Assembly (NCBI GenBank): GCA_040510195.1 | Contig: JBEVJK010000131.1 | Span: forward strand, 1-64,000 | DNA length: 64,000 nt | Direction of reading: 5' to 3' | Source of the DNA: JBEVJK01 sp040510195 | GTDB taxonomy: Bacteria; Pseudomonadota; Alphaproteobacteria; Rhizobiales; Rhizobiaceae | Shown here: in pieces, positions 60,843 through 64,000 of the stretch | Layout of the letters: every line of letters begins with the position of its first letter | How positions within the stretch are numbered: the first letter of the stretch is position 1 | Program-made: the position numbers and the translations under genes | Notes under the pieces: generated by a model | What the model was told of the DNA's origin: nothing | The model's input: the letters and a program-made list of their open reading frames with translations, nothing else | Database searches by the model: none

Positions 60843-61328
60843 TCAAGGGCCGAGGACGAGCGCCCAATAAAGGCGGCCGTCCTGGCCAGTCGATTTCGCC
60901 AGGCCGAAATGGCCGTAGCTCGCTCCGAGCATGTTGCTGCGATGGCCCGAGGATTTCATCCAGGCGGCGAACAGCGCCTCCAGGTCCTGCTGGCCGTGGG
61001 CGACGTTCTCGGCGGCCGGACCGCGGATGCCGTTCTGCCTGAGGCGAGAGGAGAAGTCGCGCCCGAAGCCGGTCGAATGCCGCATGCGGCCGGAGCCGGC
61101 CATGTAGCCCGCCTGCTCGCGCGCCGCTTTTTCGAGCGCCGGCGAGGGCTGAAGGGCGGCCAGGCCGCTTTCGGCCCTGATCCTTGCCAGATAGGAAGCG
61201 GCGCCATCCGACATGCCTTGCGCCGGGGCGGGCGGACCGGAGGCCGTGGCGCATGCGGAGGTGGCGGCGAGCAAGGCCGCGAAGGCGAGGGTGGCGGCGG
61301 CTTTCGTGCCGCGAGGATGATCCGACAT
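60843..61328 (-). CDS. CAP-domain (SCP-like) secreted protein
   Basis: A 161-residue protein from the ATG at 61328; a GTG five codons upstream is also possible. The N-terminus is a signal peptide ending LLAATSACAT, possibly a lipoprotein cysteine though the lipobox is imperfect. The CAP domain has HSTGFGRDF, ENVAHGQQDLEALFAAWMKS and GHRSNMLGASYGHFGLA. Bacterial CAP proteins are extracytoplasmic with mostly unknown roles. Convergent with cysE, seven bases apart. Confidence 0.85.
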   Translation of the reverse strand: MSDHPRGTKAAATLAFAALLAATSACATASGPPAPAQGMSDGAASYLARIRAESGLAALQPSPALEKAAREQAGYMAGSGRMRHSTGFGRDFSSRLRQNGIRGPAAENVAHGQQDLEALFAAWMKSSGHRSNMLGASYGHFGLAKSTGQDGRLYWALVLGP

Positions 61329-61472
61329 GATGGCTTTCCGCACCTGGTTCGTCCGCCTGCTCGAGTGTCCCCCGGGACATGGCTATTTTGAGGGTGTCGT
61401 GCGCCTTGTCTTTACAGCCCGGTGCCCGACATGCCAGAAGCCCCCCACCACATCCGGCACCGGAGAAGATCC

Positions 61473-61673
61473 TTGAAGCCAGAAGAAATCAGGAAACTCG
61501 ACGCCTATTTCAAGCGCGTGTTCCAAAATCCGCTTCTCACCGTCAAAGCGCGGCCGCGGAAGGACGATTCGGCCGAAGTCTATGTGGGCGAGGAATTCCT
61601 CGGCATCGTCTTCAAAGACGAGGACGAAGGCGACTACAACTTCTCGATGGCGATCCTCGACATCGATCTCTGA
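61473..61673 (+). CDS. DUF3126 family protein
   Basis: A 66-residue protein. I place the start at the TTG at 61473, preceded by GGAGAAG, because homologues begin KPEEIRKLDAYFKR exactly here; an ATG 14 codons upstream is in frame but without a good site. The core VKARPRKDDSAEVYVGEEFL and YNFSMAILDIDL define DUF3126, a family confined to alphaproteobacteria. Function unknown. Confidence 0.82.
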   Translation: MKPEEIRKLDAYFKRVFQNPLLTVKARPRKDDSAEVYVGEEFLGIVFKDEDEGDYNFSMAILDIDL

Positions 61674-61688
61674 GGCCGACCGCGGGCT

Positions 61689-62423
61689 TCACTCGGAAGT
61701 GCCCATGTATTTCCGAGCGGTGGTCATCACCGCCGCGTCAAGCGCCCGCCAGCCGGGCAGCAGCTCCTTGGGGAAGCGGTAGGTGAGGCTCAGCGCGTCG
61801 CCGATTAGCACGTCCCGCTCGCAGGGCGCAAGCGAGGCCTCGGCCTCGGGCCCGCTCAGGCAGCGGGCGACGAAAGGTGGCCTGCCGTCGCTCCGCTCGG
61901 CCACGGCCAGAACCTCGTTCATGTAGCCGGATTTCTCGGTGAAGCCGTAGAGCACGATGCCGCCTTGGCTCGGCACACCCGGCTTGACGATCAGCGATCC
62001 GTAGATCGGCTCGAAGCGGCCGCTCATGTCGCGCGACATCATCTGCTTCTCGAAGGTGAGGAACAGCACCTTCCGCTCGGCGTCGGTGTGGTTGAAGTCG
62101 CCGCGCGCCGCCGCCGAATAGCCGGTCATGTCGGGCCAGCGGACATAGAGGTCGAGCCGTTCGGCGATGCCATCACGACGCTGCCGCTCGAAGCGGATGA
62201 CGTTTGAGGGCACCGACAGCACGTTGTTGCCGATGACCACCTCGCGGACCGTGGTGTCTTCGGTGTGCCCGGCCAAAGCGATCGAGCGCCCCAGCCAACG
62301 GCCGGTCACGCTGATCAGCAGGGAGAGCAGCGCGAGCACCGCCAGCGCGTAGAAGATCCGCAGCAGAAAGCCATTGTCGGCCGGTATCGCCCTGCCGGTC
62401 TCGAGCGCCGTCACCTCTTTCAT
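61689..62423 (-). CDS. membrane-anchored hypothetical protein
   Basis: A 244-residue protein from the ATG at 62423 after GGGGAACGG. One transmembrane helix (LLRIFYALAVLALLSLLISVTG) lies at about 20-41, the rest is a soluble, probably periplasmic, domain with VREVVIGNNVLSVPSNVIRF, LYVRWPDMTGYS and a CLSGPEAEASLAPC cysteine pair. Resembles conserved rhizobial hypothetical proteins; no function known. Confidence 0.75.
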   Translation of the reverse strand: MKEVTALETGRAIPADNGFLLRIFYALAVLALLSLLISVTGRWLGRSIALAGHTEDTTVREVVIGNNVLSVPSNVIRFERQRRDGIAERLDLYVRWPDMTGYSAAARGDFNHTDAERKVLFLTFEKQMMSRDMSGRFEPIYGSLIVKPGVPSQGGIVLYGFTEKSGYMNEVLAVAERSDGRPPFVARCLSGPEAEASLAPCERDVLIGDALSLTYRFPKELLPGWRALDAAVMTTARKYMGTSE

Positions 62424-62543
62424 CGCCCGTTCCCCGCCATCGGCGTTCTGTACCGGAATGGCACAGGCAGCGCGGCATGGCGCTTGCACCGTGCGGTCTC
62501 GTCAAGGGCAATTCTGGCCTAGTCTTGGTAAATGGTGGGTTAA

Positions 62544-62867
62544 ATGGGGACGCTGTCGTGGGGTCTTTTGGCGTTTGCGTCGGGACTGACGCTGTCGGGC
62601 CTCAGCGGATCGATTCTGGAGCTCGCCACCGGCTGCCGCTTGTCGCTCAGCCCGCCCTTCGTGAGGCCGGAACGGCTGGCGCAGACGCTCTGGCGAACCG
62701 CGCTCGCCGGCCCGTTCATGCTGGCAAACGAGGCGCTGGCCTGCCGCCGGTCGGGACGCATGGGAGACCTGCCGACCGCGGCGGCCATGCTCGCCTGCGG
62801 CATCTGGGCGCTGGCCCAGGGCGTCATCCTGGTCTCGCTCGCCAGTGCCGCCTCAGCCCGTCTCTAG
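62544..62867 (+). CDS. small membrane protein (107 residues)
   Basis: ATG at 62544. Three hydrophobic stretches (LLAFASGLTLSGLSGSIL, TALAGPFMLANEALA, AAMLACGIWALAQGVILVSLA) and the RPERLAQTLWRTALAGPFML segment seen in conserved rhizobial membrane proteins of this size. No known function. Divergent from the membrane-anchored protein upstream; 84 bases before the carbonic anhydrase gene. Confidence 0.68.
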   Translation: MGTLSWGLLAFASGLTLSGLSGSILELATGCRLSLSPPFVRPERLAQTLWRTALAGPFMLANEALACRRSGRMGDLPTAAAMLACGIWALAQGVILVSLASAASARL

Positions 62868-62951
62868 TCGTTTGTGACCGCTCTGCACTTTTGCTGGAAT
62901 TGCTCTAGGGTGGGTGGAAGGTCGAGTTTCTCGCCCACCGGGAGTCATGCC

Positions 62952-63488
62952 ATGCCGATCTACGCCCTCGACGGGGAGAGCCCGCAATTTCTTGCGCGCG
63001 ACAGCGTGTTTCTGGCGCCGGATGCCACCCTGATCGGGCGCGTCAGCATCGGCCGAAGGGTCGGTGTCTGGTTCGGCGCCGTGTTGCGCGGCGACAACGA
63101 GCCGATCGTCGTCGGCGACGACAGCAACCTGCAGGAACACACGGTCCTGCACACCGACATGGGCTTTCCGCTGACGGTCGGGCGCGGCGCAACGATCGGC
63201 CACCGGGCGATCCTTCACGGCTGCACGATCGGCGACAACAGCCTGGTGGGCATGGGCGCCATCGTGCTGAACGGCGCCAGGATCGGTCGCGACAGCCTGG
63301 TCGGAGCCGGGTCGCTGGTCACGGAAGGCAAGGCCTTCGCCGACGGCATGCTGATCGTCGGCACCCCTGCGCGGCCGGTGCGACCGCTCACCGCGGCGGA
63401 GATCGAGGGTCTCAGAGCCTCGGCCGCCCACTATGCGCAGACGATCGAGCGCTACGCCAAGGGGTTCTCCCGCCTCGAAGCGGGATGA
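62952..63488 (+). CDS. gamma-carbonic-anhydrase-family protein
   Basis: A 178-residue left-handed beta-helix protein from the ATG at 62952. Hexapeptide repeats run through residues 20-140. Candidate zinc histidines are in LQEHTVLHTD, IGHRAILHGC and the LHG that follows, as in gamma carbonic anhydrases (YrdA/CaiE type). Many family members lack measured carbonic anhydrase activity, so the catalytic claim is from family knowledge only. Normal length for the group. Confidence 0.88.
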   Translation: MPIYALDGESPQFLARDSVFLAPDATLIGRVSIGRRVGVWFGAVLRGDNEPIVVGDDSNLQEHTVLHTDMGFPLTVGRGATIGHRAILHGCTIGDNSLVGMGAIVLNGARIGRDSLVGAGSLVTEGKAFADGMLIVGTPARPVRPLTAAEIEGLRASAAHYAQTIERYAKGFSRLEAG

Positions 63489-63513
63489 CGATCGCAGCCG
63501 TCGGCAATCCGGA

Positions 63514-64000
63514 TCAGACGACCTGCTGCCGTGTCACGGCGGGGCGCAGCCGCGGAAGGCCGAAGCGCGTCAGTTCGGCGAAGAGCGGGTGGTTGGTGAG
63601 CCAGAGCGCGGCAAGCCAGCCGATGAAGCCCAGCACGCCCGCGACGACGCCCTGCATGATCGAGAAGGCGAAATGCGGGTGCTCGGCGTGGAAAACGGCG
63701 AGCGGCAACGCCACGGTGGCCATGGCCGTCAAGCCGCTTCTCCAGACGGCCGCCGCCAGCTCGGACCAGCCGATGCCGACGCGGTTGATCACCGGGACGA
63801 TCGTCACCGCCGCCTGCACCGGCACGACCACGGTCATGCAGCAGGCGACCCCGAACAGGCCGCCGAGATAGGCCGAGGCGGCCAGCAGGAGGGTCAGCAC
63901 AGGGAACAGCAGGCCGGCGAGGATCGCCATGGCGCGGATGGCACCGATCGCCATGGAGACCAGATAGTTGAGCCAGTAGACGAAGGAGAAGAGCGTCGCC
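63514..64000 (-). CDS. polysaccharide/oligosaccharide flippase-like membrane protein, C-terminal part
   Basis: The last 160 or so residues of a multi-span membrane protein that runs off the end of the window; the frame stays open to base 64000. At least four hydrophobic segments are visible (ILAGLLFPVLTLLLAASAYL, CCMTVVVPVQAAVTIVPVI, GLTAMATVALPLAV, GVVAGVLGFIGWLAALWL). The tail HPLFAELTRFGLPRL fits polysaccharide-biosynthesis (MATE/Wzx-like) exporters. Partial, so the family call is moderate. Confidence 0.65.
   Translation of the reverse strand, partial: ATLFSFVYWLNYLVSMAIGAIRAMAILAGLLFPVLTLLLAASAYLGGLFGVACCMTVVVPVQAAVTIVPVINRVGIGWSELAAAVWRSGLTAMATVALPLAVFHAEHPHFAFSIMQGVVAGVLGFIGWLAALWLTNHPLFAELTRFGLPRLRPAVTRQQVV

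Overview
The window looks like chromosomal DNA of an alphaproteobacterium of the Hyphomicrobiales (Rhizobiales), close to the Phyllobacteriaceae/Mesorhizobium-Aminobacter type. The grounds are very high GC with tightly packed genes, a RirA iron regulator with its three cysteines, a hemP-hmuS pair, a phasin, a DUF3126 protein, a gcl-hyi-glxR set and many ABC uptake systems. No rRNA, tRNA or CRISPR array was seen.

Layout. 1-5.2 kb: a minus-strand operon for N-methylglutamate/gamma-glutamylmethylamide metabolism (mgsABC-gmaS, also called glxBCD-glnT) below an XRE-cupin regulator. 5.3-17.2 kb: a CocE-type hydrolase, a complete oligopeptide-type ABC importer, a lyase of the histidine/phenylalanine ammonia-lyase family that lacks the usual MIO serine, an ornithine-cyclodeaminase homologue, a pyrroline-5-carboxylate reductase homologue and a LysR regulator. 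17.3-22.8 kb: an MttB-family (trimethylamine methyltransferase-like) protein, an orphan Tat-type solute-binding protein and a trimethylamine-dehydrogenase-like flavoprotein. I infer that 0-22.8 kb serves uptake and breakdown of N-methylated amino acids or quaternary amines, with methylamine nitrogen passed to glutamate. 22.8-28.2 kb: a VOC protein, then an ECF transporter operon (S, fused A-A, T) translationally coupled to an NTF2-like protein and a flavodoxin-fold oxidoreductase, then a gutted alpha/beta-hydrolase pseudogene. 28.2-33.5 kb: small proteins, an IclR regulator and the glyoxylate carboligase pathway gcl-hyi-glxR.

33.5-40.8 kb: hemP-hmuS under an apparent RirA box (hmuS has a frameshift), a GST/maleylacetoacetate isomerase-like protein, an NhaD-type antiporter, a phasin, a DUF445 protein, a glutaminyl cyclase and rirA. 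40.8-50.2 kb: a minus-strand operon of Tm-1-like, TIM-barrel and cupin proteins, divergent from a TetR gene that precedes a carbohydrate-type ABC importer with two different ATPases and a small embedded membrane protein. 50.2-54.6 kb: a possible small-RNA locus, an acyl-CoA carboxylase beta subunit, a glyoxalase-like protein, a double cold-shock-domain protein and an alpha/beta hydrolase.

54.66-58.36 kb: a small decayed integrative element with a tyrosine recombinase broken by three lesions, a secreted HEIGH-motif protein and a nuclease. It is bounded by a 12-bp direct repeat and carries recombinase-type repeats near both ends. 58.4-64 kb: housekeeping-type genes (alpha/beta hydrolase, HD-fold protein, serine acetyltransferase, CAP protein, DUF3126, membrane proteins, gamma carbonic anhydrase) and the C-terminal end of a polysaccharide flippase-like protein that runs off the window.
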